NCBI RefSeq assembly: GCF_009498035.1
Contig: NZ_CP034550.1
Location: 10,044,001-10,108,000, forward strand
Direction of reading: 5' to 3'
DNA length: 64,000 bases
Origin: Saccharothrix syringae
GTDB taxonomy: Bacteria > Actinomycetota > Actinomycetes > Mycobacteriales > Pseudonocardiaceae
Shown here: positions 43,956 to 52,766 of the stretch, in pieces
How positions within the stretch are numbered: position 1 is the first letter of the stretch
Layout: each line of letters starts with the position of its first letter
Made by a program: the position numbers and the translations under genes
Notes under the pieces: model-generated
What the model was told of the DNA's origin: nothing
The model's database searches: none
The model's input: the letters and a program-made list of their open reading frames with translations, nothing else

Positions 43956-44849
43956 TCAGGGCACCGCCCGTGCCGCCACCGCCGCGGACAGCGCTTCCCG
44001 CCAGTGCCGCAGCGGCGCCAGGCCGGCCTCCTCCCACGCCTTGCCCGACAGCACCGAGTACGCGGGCCGCCGCGCGGGCCGCGGGAACTCGTCCGTGGTG
44101 CACGGCCGCACCCGCGCCGGGTCCAGGCCCAGCTCGGCGAACACCGCCCGCGCGAACCCGCACCAGGTGACCTCGCCGCCGTTGGTGGCGTGCAGCACCC
44201 GGCACGGCGTGGCGCCCCGGGCGACCAGCGACGCCAGCGAGACCAGCCCGCGCGCCAGGTCCAGCGACCACGTCGGCGAACCGAGCTGGTCGTCCACAAC
44301 GGACAGCGTGTCGCGCTCGGATGCCAAGCGCGCCATGGTCTTGACGAAGTTCGGGCCGTGCTCGCCGTAGAGCCACGCGGTGCGCACCACCCACGCCCGG
44401 TCCCACGCCGCGAGCACCCGCTGCTCGCCCGCGAGCTTCGTGCGCCCGTACGCCGACTGCGGCCCGGTCTCGTCGTCCGGCTCGTACGGCCGGGTGCCGT
44501 CGCCCGGGAAGACGTAGTCGGTGGACACGTGCAGCAGCGGCACGCCGTGCTCGGCGCACCGCCGCGCCAGCCGCTCGGGCCCGGCCGCGTTCACCTCGAA
44601 CGCACGGGCCTCGTCGGTCTCCGCCGCGTCCACGGCGGTGTAGGCCGCCGCGTTCACGACCACCGGCCGCAGGCCGCTGTCGCGGGCGTTGGCCGCGAAG
44701 GCCGCCACCGCGTCCGCCACCGCGCCCTCGTCGGTCAGGTCCAGCTCCGCCGACGACGGCGCGTGCACCAGCCCGTCGGCGGGCGCCGCGGCCACCAGGT
44801 CCCGCCCGAGCTGGCCGCGGCCGCCGGGCACCAGGAGCGCGAGCGCCAT
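43956..44849 (-). CDS. rmlD: dTDP-4-dehydrorhamnose reductase
   Basis: Last step of dTDP-L-rhamnose synthesis, an NADPH-dependent reduction. ATG 44849 gives 297 residues and shares its base with the rmlB stop (TGATG), so translation is coupled. VPGGRGQLGRDL is the cofactor loop, HVSTDYVFPGDGTRPYEPDD and YGRTKLAGE hold the active-site Thr/Tyr/Lys set of the RmlD family. It is the partner of WbbL, which uses the product. The other two genes of the pathway, rmlA and rmlC, are not in the window. Confidence 0.95.
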   Translation of the reverse strand: MALALLVPGGRGQLGRDLVAAAPADGLVHAPSSAELDLTDEGAVADAVAAFAANARDSGLRPVVVNAAAYTAVDAAETDEARAFEVNAAGPERLARRCAEHGVPLLHVSTDYVFPGDGTRPYEPDDETGPQSAYGRTKLAGEQRVLAAWDRAWVVRTAWLYGEHGPNFVKTMARLASERDTLSVVDDQLGSPTWSLDLARGLVSLASLVARGATPCRVLHATNGGEVTWCGFARAVFAELGLDPARVRPCTTDEFPRPARRPAYSVLSGKAWEEAGLAPLRHWREALSAAVAARAVP

Positions 44850-45841
44850 CAGCCGGTCAGCGCCGCGCGCTGCTTGAGCGGTTCCCACCACGCCCGGTTC
44901 TCCCGGTACCACCGCACGGTGGCGGCCAGGCCCTCGGCGAAGTCGACCCGCGGCGCGTAGCCCAGCTCGGTGCTGATCTTGGTGATGTCCACCGAGTAGC
45001 GGCGGTCGTGGCCCTTGCGGTCCTCGACCGGCTCGACGAACGAGTCCCAGTCGCGGCCGGTGGCCTCCAGCAGCCGCGCGGTCAGCTCGCGGTTGGTCAG
45101 CTCGGTGCCGCCGCCGATGTTGTAGATCTCACCGCCGCGGCCGCCTTCGAGCACGAGCTGGATGCCGCGGCAGTGGTCGTCCACGTGCAGCCAGTCGCGG
45201 ACGTTGAGGCCGTCGCCGTAGAGCGGCACCTTCCGCCCGTCCACGAGGTTGGTCACGAACAGCGGGATGACCTTCTCCGGGAACTGGTACGGCCCGTAGT
45301 TGTTCGAGCACCGCGTGACGCACACCGGCAGGCCGTGGGTGCGGTGGAACGCCCTGGCCAGCAGGTCGGAAGAAGCCTTGGACGCCGAGTACGGCGAGTT
45401 GGGCTCCAGCACGTGGTCCTCGGTCCAGGAGCCCTCGGCGATCGAGCCGTACACCTCGTCGGTGGACACGTGCACGAACTTCGCCACGCCCGCCTCCAGG
45501 GCGGCCTGGAGCAGGACCTGGGTGCCGAGCACGTTGGTCAGCACGAAGTCGGCCGACCCGGTGATCGACCGGTCCACATGCGACTCGGCCGCGAAGTGCA
45601 CGACCACGTCCACCCCGCGCATCACGCCCACGACCAGCTCGCGGTCGCAGATGTCGCCCCGGACGAAGGTCAGCCGGGGGCTGTCGGCGACCGGGGCCAG
45701 GTTCGCCTCGTTGCCCGCGTAGGTGAGCTTGTCCAGCACCACCACCTCGGCGTCGGCGTAGGCCGGGTACGAGCCGCCCACCAACTCCCGCACGTAGTGC
45801 GAGCCGATGAACCCGGCCCCACCCGTTACCAGCACGCGCAT
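44849..45841 (-). CDS. rmlB: dTDP-glucose 4,6-dehydratase
   Basis: Second step of dTDP-L-rhamnose synthesis. ATG 45841 (GAGGAGG nine bases upstream) gives 330 residues; the open frame extends further to 45958 without a suitable start. VLVTGGAGFIGSHYVREL binds NAD, HVSTDEVYGS and YSASKASSDLL give the Thr and YxxxK catalytic residues, and NNYGPYQFPEKVIPLF is an RmlB signature. It leads an operon with rmlD and is divergent from the first LCP gene, with 170 bp between them. Confidence 0.97.
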   Translation of the reverse strand: MRVLVTGGAGFIGSHYVRELVGGSYPAYADAEVVVLDKLTYAGNEANLAPVADSPRLTFVRGDICDRELVVGVMRGVDVVVHFAAESHVDRSITGSADFVLTNVLGTQVLLQAALEAGVAKFVHVSTDEVYGSIAEGSWTEDHVLEPNSPYSASKASSDLLARAFHRTHGLPVCVTRCSNNYGPYQFPEKVIPLFVTNLVDGRKVPLYGDGLNVRDWLHVDDHCRGIQLVLEGGRGGEIYNIGGGTELTNRELTARLLEATGRDWDSFVEPVEDRKGHDRRYSVDITKISTELGYAPRVDFAEGLAATVRWYRENRAWWEPLKQRAALTG

Positions 45842-46011
45842 GCTCGATGCCTCCTCATGGCGGTCCCGCGGTCCAAGTCTGTCACGGTTGATAACCGTGC
45901 AACCCACCTCGTTGTTACAGCGTCTCCCGTATATAGGGGAAAGTGGGGTGCGGCTCACCGCCCGCCATTAACCTTGACCAGGGGCGGGACCAGCAGGGGG
46001 AGGCGGGTGCA

Positions 46012-47541
46012 GTGGACGTGCGTCCACCCGAGGTGACCGGCAGATCGACGACCCTGCGTGTCCTCCTGGCCACGGGGCGCTCCCTGCTCGCGCTCGTGTC
46101 GGCCGCTGTGCTCGCCGTCACGTGGTACGGCTGGTACCACCTCGGCGACATCAACGAGGGCATGACCACCACGGACGTCATCCCGTCGTCGGTCGGCGAG
46201 TCCGGTCAGGGCGTGGCGCGCAAGCCGCTCGACGGCGCGGTGGACATCCTGCTGGTCGGCGTCGACAGCCGCACCGACGCGCAGGGCAACCCGCTGTCGG
46301 AGGAGGTGCTGGCGCTGCTCAACGGCGGTGTGGCGGACGGCACGCTGAACACCGACACGATGATCCTGGTGCACATCCCCCAGGACGGCACCCGCGCGGT
46401 GGCCGTGTCGTTCCCGCGCGACTCGTACGTGGAGATCGCCGACGGCTTCGGCAAGCACAAGCTCAACTCGGCGATGGCGCGGCAGCGCAACCAGACCGCG
46501 CAGGACCTGCGCGAGCAGGGCGTGACCGACGAGGCGCGCATCGAGCGGGAGTCGATGCAGGCCGGCCGCCGCACGCTGATCAAGACCGTCGAGGGCCTGA
46601 CCGGCGGCTCGGTCACCATCGACCGGTACGCCGAGGTCAACCTGGCCAGCTTCTACGAGGTGACCACCGCCATCGGCGGCGTCGAGGTGTGCCTGAACAA
46701 CGCCACCAGCGACCGGGACTCGGGCGCGGACTTCCAGGCGGGCAGGCAGACCATCGCCGGCGCGCAGGCGCTGTCGTTCGTGCGGCAGCGCGGCGGCCTG
46801 CCCGGCGGCGACCTCGACCGGATCGTGCGGCAGCAGGTGTTCATCGGCGCGCTGGCCCGGCAGGTGCTGTCCACCGGCACGCTCACCGACTTCGAGAAGC
46901 TGAACCGGCTGGTCACGGCGGTGAAGAAGTCCGTGGTGCTCGACCAGGGGTGGAACATCACCGAGTTCGCCGAGCAGATGCGGGGGCTGGTGTCGGGCAA
47001 CATCCAGTTCCGCACGATCCCGGTGGGCGACCCGACGGACACCTACGGCGACGGCAACGTGCTGCCGGTCGACCCGGTGCGGGTGCGGCAGTTCATCAAG
47101 GGCCTGGCCGGCGACTCGACGGCCAGGACCACCACCACGACCACCACCGGGCCGCCGAACTCGGCGATCACCGTGCACGTCCACAACTCGGCCGGGGTCG
47201 CCCGGCTGGCCACCACGGTGCTCGACGACCTGGTGGCGAGGGGCTTCCGGCGCGGCGAGGCGCAGACCGGCACCTACGCCGAGACCACGTCCGTGCGGTA
47301 CGCGCCGGGCGAGCGGGCGGCGGCCGACCGGGTGGTCGACGCCCTGGGCGGTAACGCCGAGGCGGTCGAGGACGACACCGTGGCACGGGGGGAGGTGCGG
47401 GTGTACGTCGGGGCGGACTTCTCCCCGCCGGGCGACCGGTCCGAACCGGCCGCCGCCGGGCTGGGCAAGCCGGAGCCGGTGACCACGACGACCTCTTCCG
47501 CCCCTCCGATCACCGCCGACGGCGTGGTCTGCGTCAACTAG
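46012..47541 (+). CDS. LytR-CpsA-Psr family cell-wall ligase with LytR C-terminal domain
   Basis: Transfers polyprenyl-linked glycan (arabinogalactan or teichoic-type polymer) onto peptidoglycan at the outer face of the membrane. GTG 46012 (GGGGGAGG eight bases upstream) gives 509 residues with one N-terminal membrane helix near residues 20-40. The LCP domain follows: DILLVGVDSRTDAQGNP, VAVSFPRDSYVEIADG and ALSFVRQRGGLPGGDLDRIV hold the Arg and Asp residues that bind the pyrophosphate lipid. A Thr-rich linker leads to a LytR_C domain (ITVHVHNSAGVARLATTVLD). Syntenic with Rv3267. A second LCP gene follows. Confidence 0.93.
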   Translation: MDVRPPEVTGRSTTLRVLLATGRSLLALVSAAVLAVTWYGWYHLGDINEGMTTTDVIPSSVGESGQGVARKPLDGAVDILLVGVDSRTDAQGNPLSEEVLALLNGGVADGTLNTDTMILVHIPQDGTRAVAVSFPRDSYVEIADGFGKHKLNSAMARQRNQTAQDLREQGVTDEARIERESMQAGRRTLIKTVEGLTGGSVTIDRYAEVNLASFYEVTTAIGGVEVCLNNATSDRDSGADFQAGRQTIAGAQALSFVRQRGGLPGGDLDRIVRQQVFIGALARQVLSTGTLTDFEKLNRLVTAVKKSVVLDQGWNITEFAEQMRGLVSGNIQFRTIPVGDPTDTYGDGNVLPVDPVRVRQFIKGLAGDSTARTTTTTTTGPPNSAITVHVHNSAGVARLATTVLDDLVARGFRRGEAQTGTYAETTSVRYAPGERAAADRVVDALGGNAEAVEDDTVARGEVRVYVGADFSPPGDRSEPAAAGLGKPEPVTTTTSSAPPITADGVVCVN

Positions 47542-47630
47542 CACCGCGCCGCGGCCGGTGCGCCCGGGCGTCCGACCGGCCGAAGGTGGTTAGCCTGATC
47601 GGACAGTTCGGGAGTCGGGGAGGAACGCCG

Positions 47631-48815
47631 GTGAAGGCCGCGTTGATCATCGGGCGCACGCTGCTGGCGTTGGCGTCCGCGGCCGTGCTGGTGCTGTCGG
47701 GGTACGGCTGGGCCACCCTGCAACGGGTCCAGGAGAGCGTGAACAAGACCGACGTGCTGACCGTGCTCCAGGACGTGCCCAACGCGCCGCCGGTCGAGGA
47801 CGGCGCGACCGACGTCCTGCTGGTGGGCAGCGACAGCCGCACCGACGCCCAGGGCAGGCCGCTGCCCGGCGACGTGCTGCGGCGGCTGCGCACCGAGGCG
47901 ACCGACACGCTCAACACCGACACCGTGATCGTGCTGCGGGTGCCCGAGAACGGCGGCCAGGCGCACGCGGTGTCCATCCCGCGCGACACGTGGGTGAGCG
48001 TGCCGCAGTACGGCGACGAGAAGATCAACGGCGCGTACGGGCTGACCAAGCTGCGCACCATGGAGCGGCTGGCCGCGGAGGGCGTGCCGCTGGAGGAGCG
48101 GTCCCGGCGGGGCGACCAGGCCGGGCGGATGGCGCTGGTGCAGGTCGTGCAGGACCTGACCGGGGTCCGGGTGGACCACTACGCCGAGGTCAACCTCTAC
48201 GGGTTCTACCTGCTCACGCAGGTCATCGGCGGGGTGGACGTGTGCCTGAAGGCCCCCACGTCCGACCCGGACTCGGGCGCGAACTTCCCCGCGGGCGTGC
48301 AGACCATCTCCGGCGGCGACGCGCTGTCGTTCGTGCGGCAGCGCAAGGGCATCCCCAACGGGGACCTGGGCCGGATCACGCGGCAGCAGGTGTTCATGTC
48401 CTCGGCGATGTCGAAGCTGCTGTCGGCGGGCACGCTGGCCGACCCGGCGCGGCTGTCCGGGCTGCTGGACGCGGTGAACAAGTCGATCGTGGTGGACGAG
48501 GGGTTCGACCTGGTCACGTTCGCCGGGCAGGCGCAGGGCCTGGCGGGCGGCAACGTGGAGTTCGCCACCATCCCGGTGACCGGGGTGGGCGTGCGCAACG
48601 AGCGCGGGCAGAGCGTGGTGACCGTGGACCCCGCGCAGGTGAAGGCGTTCGTGGCGCAGGTGCTGGGCGAGAAGACGACCACGCGGGCGCCGGCGCCGAC
48701 GACGGCGGTCACGACGACGGCGGTCACGACCACTCAGGGCTTCGCGGGTGGGCGGCTGGTGGCGCTGGACGGGCGGGCGCGGGCGGTGCTCCAGGGCCCG
48801 CCGTGCGTGGACTAG
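47631..48815 (+). CDS. LytR-CpsA-Psr family cell-wall ligase (second copy)
   Basis: A 394-residue paralogue of the gene upstream. GTG 47631 has GGGGAGGAA upstream. One membrane helix (residues 6-25) precedes the LCP domain: DVLLVGSDSRTDAQGRPLPG, AVSIPRDTWVSVPQYGDEKI and ALSFVRQRKGIPNGDLGRIT. Unlike its neighbour it lacks a LytR_C domain and ends in a Thr-rich tail. Ninety bp separate the two genes. Tandem LCP copies are common in actinobacteria and may differ in polymer or site of attachment. Confidence 0.92.
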   Translation: MKAALIIGRTLLALASAAVLVLSGYGWATLQRVQESVNKTDVLTVLQDVPNAPPVEDGATDVLLVGSDSRTDAQGRPLPGDVLRRLRTEATDTLNTDTVIVLRVPENGGQAHAVSIPRDTWVSVPQYGDEKINGAYGLTKLRTMERLAAEGVPLEERSRRGDQAGRMALVQVVQDLTGVRVDHYAEVNLYGFYLLTQVIGGVDVCLKAPTSDPDSGANFPAGVQTISGGDALSFVRQRKGIPNGDLGRITRQQVFMSSAMSKLLSAGTLADPARLSGLLDAVNKSIVVDEGFDLVTFAGQAQGLAGGNVEFATIPVTGVGVRNERGQSVVTVDPAQVKAFVAQVLGEKTTTRAPAPTTAVTTTAVTTTQGFAGGRLVALDGRARAVLQGPPCVD

Positions 48816-48838
48816 GGGCTTCCTGGCATCGTGGGCGC

Positions 48839-49534
48839 ATGAGCGTCACGGATGCCCTGTTCGCGCCCCTGTTCGCGGCGAACCCCGGCCGTCCCCTGAT
48901 CACCCACTACGACGACGCCGCGGGCACGCGGGTGGAGCTGTCGCGGGCGACCGTGCGGAACTGGGCCGCCAAGACCGCGAACTGGCTGCGCGACGAGCAC
49001 GACGTGGAGCCGGGCGACGAGGTGGCGGTGCTGCTGCCCGCGCACTGGCAGACGGCCGGCGTGCTGCTCGGGGCGTGGTGGTGCGGCGCGGTGGTGACGG
49101 ACGACCCGGCGGGCGCGAAGGTGGCGCTCGTACCGCCCGGCGGGACCGCGCCCGGCGCCGCGGTGACCGCGGTGGTGTCGCTGCACCCGATGGGCCTGGG
49201 CACCGGCGCCCCGGTGGACTACAACGACGACGTCCGGCTGCACGGCGACGACTTCGCGCCGTGGGAGCCGGTGCCCGGTTCGACGCCCGCGCTGCTGAAG
49301 TCCACTGTGGATGAAGTGGTCGCGGAGGCGCACCGCCGGGCGGAGACCCTGGGCATCACGGCGAGTTCGCGCGTGCTGTCCACTGTGGAGTGGTCCCTGC
49401 CGGACGGCCTGCTCGGCGGTTTCCTCGCCGTGCTGGCGGGCGGCGGTTCGCTGGTGCAGTGCAGCAACGCCGCACCGGACCTGCTCCCCGCGCGCCGCGC
49501 CGCCGAGCAGACCACCCTGGACCTCGTCGGCTAG
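48839..49534 (+). CDS. TIGR03089 family protein
   Basis: A 231-residue protein equivalent to Rv3268, starting at ATG 48839. PLITHYDDAAGTRVELSRAT and NWLRDEHDVEPGDEVAVLLP resemble the N-terminal part of acyl-AMP-forming enzymes, but the adenylate-forming core is missing, which is the normal state for this family. The function is unknown; it always lies near cell-wall genes in actinobacteria. Its stop overlaps that of the convergent doxX gene through the shared palindrome CTAG (49531-49534). Confidence 0.88.
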   Translation: MSVTDALFAPLFAANPGRPLITHYDDAAGTRVELSRATVRNWAAKTANWLRDEHDVEPGDEVAVLLPAHWQTAGVLLGAWWCGAVVTDDPAGAKVALVPPGGTAPGAAVTAVVSLHPMGLGTGAPVDYNDDVRLHGDDFAPWEPVPGSTPALLKSTVDEVVAEAHRRAETLGITASSRVLSTVEWSLPDGLLGGFLAVLAGGGSLVQCSNAAPDLLPARRAAEQTTLDLVG

Positions 49535-49932
49535 GCGGGTTGCCGGTCCCTGGCCACCAGGCGGGTGACCGTGAGGGAGCCGGGGTTGAACCCCACCGCC
49601 ACCGCGGCGGTGGCGAGCACGAGCACCAGCTCGTAGCCGCCCTGGCCCAGCAGGCCGTTGGGCAGGTGCACCAGGAACAGCGCGCCGAGCATGGCGAACG
49701 CGAGCAGCGCGCCCACCACCGGCGTGGCCACGCCGAGGACCAGCAGCGCGCCGCCGACCAGCTCGACGATCGCGGTGAACCAGGCGGACAGCGCCGGCAG
49801 CGGCACGCCCATGCCCGCGAAGGCGCTCGCGGTGCCGTCCATCCCCCACTCGGTGAACTTCTGCCAGCCGTGGGCGATGAACACCGCGCCCAGCCCGAGC
49901 CTGCCGACGAGCGCGGCCACGTCCTTGATCAT
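49531..49932 (-). CDS. DoxX family membrane protein
   Basis: A 133-residue protein with four predicted helices starting at ATG 49932, with GGGGAGT before it. LGRLGLGAVFIAHGWQKFTE is the DoxX first-helix signature and AIVELVGGALLVLGVATPVV the second. Family members are linked to thiol and oxidative stress homeostasis in mycobacteria. It is divergent from the ArsR gene, and their 130-bp shared region holds an ArsR-type operator pair, so DoxX may be under the same control. Confidence 0.88.
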   Translation of the reverse strand: MIKDVAALVGRLGLGAVFIAHGWQKFTEWGMDGTASAFAGMGVPLPALSAWFTAIVELVGGALLVLGVATPVVGALLAFAMLGALFLVHLPNGLLGQGGYELVLVLATAAVAVGFNPGSLTVTRLVARDRQPA

Positions 49933-49996
49933 GTACGACTCCCCTTCGTGTTCGTCCGCTGACAAGCTATATGAATTTTCAACCACCTGGTCGGCC

Positions 49997-50054
49997 TTGA
50001 CAGGGAGTCGACAGCACGGTTGTCTAACCAAGTAGTTAGATAACCACTCGGTTA
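49997..50054 (+). promoter_or_regulatory. Promoter and twin operators of the ArsR gene
   Basis: TTGACA (49997-50002) lies 18 bp before TGTCTA (50021-50026), a fair -35/-10 pair. Two similar 14-bp dyads follow, TAACCAAGTAGTTA (50025-50038) and TAACCACTCGGTTA (50041-50054), 16 bp apart, just upstream of the ArsR start. Autorepression by the ArsR protein is the simplest reading. Confidence 0.65.
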
Positions 50055-50062
50055 GGTACAAC

Positions 50063-50398
50063 ATGGCGGACGACCCCCTGAGCATCACCTTCGCGGCGCT
50101 GGCCGACCCGACCAGGCGCGCGATCCTGGCGCGGCTGGCCGAGGGGCCGGCGACCGTGAAGGAGCTGTCCGAGCCGTTCCCGATGAGCGGCCCGGCGATC
50201 TCCAAGCACCTGAAGGTGCTGGAGCGGGCGGGCCTGATCAGCCGGGGCCGCGACGCCCAGTGGCGGCCGTGCGCGCTCGACGCGACGCCGCTGCGCGAGG
50301 TGTCCGAGTGGGCCGACGGCTACCGCCGCTTCTGGGACGCGAGCTACCGGCGCCTGGACGCGTACCTCGAACGCATGAAGGAGCAGACCGATGAGTGA
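50063..50398 (+). CDS. ArsR family transcriptional regulator
   Basis: A 111-residue winged-helix repressor from ATG 50063. ALADPTRRAILARLAEGPAT and MSGPAISKHLKVLERAGLIS are the classical ArsR helices, with the DNA-recognition helix SGPAISKHL. No cysteine metal site is present, so it belongs to the group paired with SRPBCC proteins rather than metal sensors. It overlaps the downstream SRPBCC gene by 8 bp, as in many soil actinobacteria. Confidence 0.94.
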   Translation: MADDPLSITFAALADPTRRAILARLAEGPATVKELSEPFPMSGPAISKHLKVLERAGLISRGRDAQWRPCALDATPLREVSEWADGYRRFWDASYRRLDAYLERMKEQTDE

Positions 50399-50867
50399 CA
50401 CCGTCACGTGGACCACCCCGTCGGAGGTCGAGGTGGCCATGACCAGGACGTTCAACGCGCCGCAGGCCCTGGTCTTCGACGCCTTCACCAGGCCCGAGCA
50501 CGTCGTGCACTGGATGCTGGGCCCCGAGGGGTGGACCATGCCGGTCTGCGAGATCGACCTCCGCGAGGGCGGCGCGTGGCACATGGTGTGGCGCCGGGAG
50601 GACGGCCGGGAGATGGCGATGAGCGGGAAGTACCTGGAGGTGGCGCCGCACTCCCGGACGGTGCAGACCGAGTCGTGGGGGCCCGGGTGGCCGGAGACCG
50701 TGAACACGACCGAGTTCACCGCTTCGGGTGAGCGGACCACGGTGGTGCACACCGTGCGGTTCCCGTCGCGGGAGGCGCGGGACCGGGCCTTGGAGACCGG
50801 CATGCGCGACGGTGCGACGGCGAGCTACGAGCGGCTGGCGGAGTACCTGGTGGCGGTGGTGGCCTGA
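50391..50867 (+). CDS. SRPBCC (AHSA1-like) domain protein
   Basis: A 158-residue protein with the helix-grip fold, starting at ATG 50391 inside the end of the ArsR gene. MTRTFNAPQALVFDAFTRPE opens the fold, HVVHWMLGPEGWTMPVCEID and EGGAWHMVWRREDGREMAMS continue it. Such proteins bind small hydrophobic ligands and usually form an operon with their ArsR regulator. Ligand unknown. It converges with the membrane protein gene at 50873 with a 5-bp gap. Confidence 0.92.
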   Translation: MSDTVTWTTPSEVEVAMTRTFNAPQALVFDAFTRPEHVVHWMLGPEGWTMPVCEIDLREGGAWHMVWRREDGREMAMSGKYLEVAPHSRTVQTESWGPGWPETVNTTEFTASGERTTVVHTVRFPSREARDRALETGMRDGATASYERLAEYLVAVVA

Positions 50868-50872
50868 GGCGG

Positions 50873-51655
50873 TCAGTTGCCGCGGGCGCCCGTCCCGGCC
50901 CTCCCCGGCAACGCCGGGACGGCGCCGAACCAGGTCGACCAGGCCCCGGACCGCACCCCGAGCAGGCGGGCCACGTGCCTGCGGACGCCGGGCGACCAGC
51001 CCCGCCACCCGGCCGCGACGAGCCGGTCGCCGAGTTCGGGGTTGATCCAGCGCCGCGCCTTCACCTCCAGCTCCGAACCGCATTTCACCCACTCGACCGG
51101 CGCACCCGTCGACTCGTAGGTGACCTCGCGCCCGTGCGTGGTGGTCTTCGAGGCGGCGAAGTCACCGCAGTAGCGGGTCGCCGCGCCGACCCGCCACAGC
51201 TGCATCGTGCCGTGCCCGCCCGTGCCGCCCCGGTCGGTCGCCCAGTAGAGGCAGTCGACCGTGGAGTCGTCGTGGAGCAGTCCCTCGAACCGCCACCGGC
51301 GGTGGAAGTCCGCCTTGTAGACGCGCCACATCCGACCGCCGAACGTGGCACCCCGCCGGTGGCGGACGCGGATCAGCTCGATCGACCAGGGGGTGTCGGT
51401 CGAGTCGTCGAGCTCCCACACCGAGATCTCGCCCTGGACGGTGTTGACCAGCTCGCCCGGCGTCCGCGCCGAGGACTCCACATCCGACAACCTCGCCGAC
51501 TGCACCGACTCCCGCCGGGGCGGGTAGGTGATCTGCCACCACCAGCCGGACAGCGGCTCGCCGCGTCCGCGCGACCACCGCACCACCGCTGTCGCCAACG
51601 CCCACAACGCGGTCGCCACCACGCTCGACAGGACACCGGCCCAGAACAGTTCCAT
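50873..51655 (-). CDS. Hypothetical protein with a single N-terminal membrane anchor
   Basis: A 260-residue protein from ATG 51655 (GAGGTGGACCG upstream). Residues 1-28 form one membrane helix (FWAGVLSSVVATALWALATA) followed by a basic stop. The remaining 230 residues should be cytoplasmic and beta-rich: ISVWELDDSTDTPWSIELIR, FGGRMWRVYKADFHRRW, HGTMQLWRVGAATRYCGDF. I do not recognise the domain. It is divergent, across 137 bp, from a gene for a TRADD-N-associated membrane-type protein, and the two may form one module. Confidence 0.7.
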   Translation of the reverse strand: MELFWAGVLSSVVATALWALATAVVRWSRGRGEPLSGWWWQITYPPRRESVQSARLSDVESSARTPGELVNTVQGEISVWELDDSTDTPWSIELIRVRHRRGATFGGRMWRVYKADFHRRWRFEGLLHDDSTVDCLYWATDRGGTGGHGTMQLWRVGAATRYCGDFAASKTTTHGREVTYESTGAPVEWVKCGSELEVKARRWINPELGDRLVAAGWRGWSPGVRRHVARLLGVRSGAWSTWFGAVPALPGRAGTGARGN

Positions 51656-51792
51656 CGGTCCACCTCGCCGTGGGGCAGTCGCCTCGTCGCGATATACCCA
51701 TCGCTCCGCGCGCCCCGAACATCACCCACACGACCGGATTCGACAGTAAGATCATTCGATCGCCAGTGCGCCGGCCGACGAACGAGACCCAG

Positions 51793-52665
51793 GTGAGTGA
51801 TCCTCAGAATATCGACCAAGGCCCGATCCCGGACAACTTGACACCCAAAAGTGACACCGCGCATGCTTTGCCACCTCGGATTCCACAGTGGATGCAGATC
51901 GGCTTGTTCACCGCAGGCACGACACTCATGGGCGCCGGGTCTTTCGCGATACTCTTCAAAAGCAGTTTATCCCCGACATCAGGGCTGACCGTCCTGTTCG
52001 CGGGGGCAACTCTCGTCCTGGCGCTGACGGAACGCGCTCGCAGGGGCCTCCTCGACAATTATGCGGAGCAGATCAGGGAGCGCGTCGAACGCGAGTCGAC
52101 GAGCATGCAATTCAACGTTCAGCCAGGCGGCTTGGTTCAGGTCAATTCCTCCGACCAGGACTTTGCCACGATCCGCAACTCGGATTCCCTGGAGAAGCAG
52201 GAGGCCATCCTCAGGGAGATCTACACTCAAGGACTGGCCCAGGCCAGGGTGAGCTTCCGGGTGAGCATCGTTTTCGCATCCATCGGGGCGTCGTTCCTGC
52301 TGCTCGGCATCGGCCTGGCCATATTCCACGCCCGGACTGACGGGGCCCAGTACGCGAGCATCGTGGCCGGCGCGGCGGGGGTCGTGGTCAACCTGACCTC
52401 GAACGTGTTCTTCGTCCAGTCCAACCGCGCCAGGATGAACATGGCCGAACAGGGCACCCAACTGCGCGAAGAGAGCCAGGAGGACCGCCGGCTGAACGCC
52501 GCCCGCGAACTGACCAACGCGATAACCAACGACGACCTGAGGAACGAGGTCCGCGCGAAACTCGCGCTTCGCCTGCTGAATACCCCGGAACCCGCGAACG
52601 GCGCGAAGGAACAGACCGACGCCGAACCCGACGACCAGGGCAATGCCGACGCCCCGGCGAAGTAG
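51793..52665 (+). CDS. Membrane protein with TRADD-N-associated two-helix domain
   Basis: A 290-residue protein, probably from GTG 51793 (weak Shine-Dalgarno). Helices near residues 35-55 and 60-77 open it. A segment IREIYTQGLAQARVSFRVS-like (in fact LREIYTQGLAQARVSFRVSI) is followed by two further helices and NLTSNVFFVQSNRARMNMAE, which I recognise as typical of the membrane domain that accompanies TRADD-N adaptors in bacterial conflict systems. The N-terminal part is not a known TRADD-N. Codon use is less GC-biased than in neighbours, suggesting acquisition. Confidence 0.68.
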   Translation: MSDPQNIDQGPIPDNLTPKSDTAHALPPRIPQWMQIGLFTAGTTLMGAGSFAILFKSSLSPTSGLTVLFAGATLVLALTERARRGLLDNYAEQIRERVERESTSMQFNVQPGGLVQVNSSDQDFATIRNSDSLEKQEAILREIYTQGLAQARVSFRVSIVFASIGASFLLLGIGLAIFHARTDGAQYASIVAGAAGVVVNLTSNVFFVQSNRARMNMAEQGTQLREESQEDRRLNAARELTNAITNDDLRNEVRAKLALRLLNTPEPANGAKEQTDAEPDDQGNADAPAK

Positions 52666-52704
52666 CCGAAGCGGGCGCGAACCCGGAACCCGGCTCCGAG
52701 GACA

Positions 52705-52750
52705 ACGGCCTGGAGGCGGCCCGATCGAAGACCAGGCACCTCCAGGCCGT
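52705..52750. terminator. Hairpin between convergent genes
   Basis: ACGGCCTGGAGG (52705-52716) pairs perfectly with 52739-52750, with a 22-nt loop. It lies between the membrane-protein gene and fadE, which converge. It is probably a bidirectional terminator. Confidence 0.65.
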
Positions 52751-52766
52751 GAAGAGAACCGCCGAC

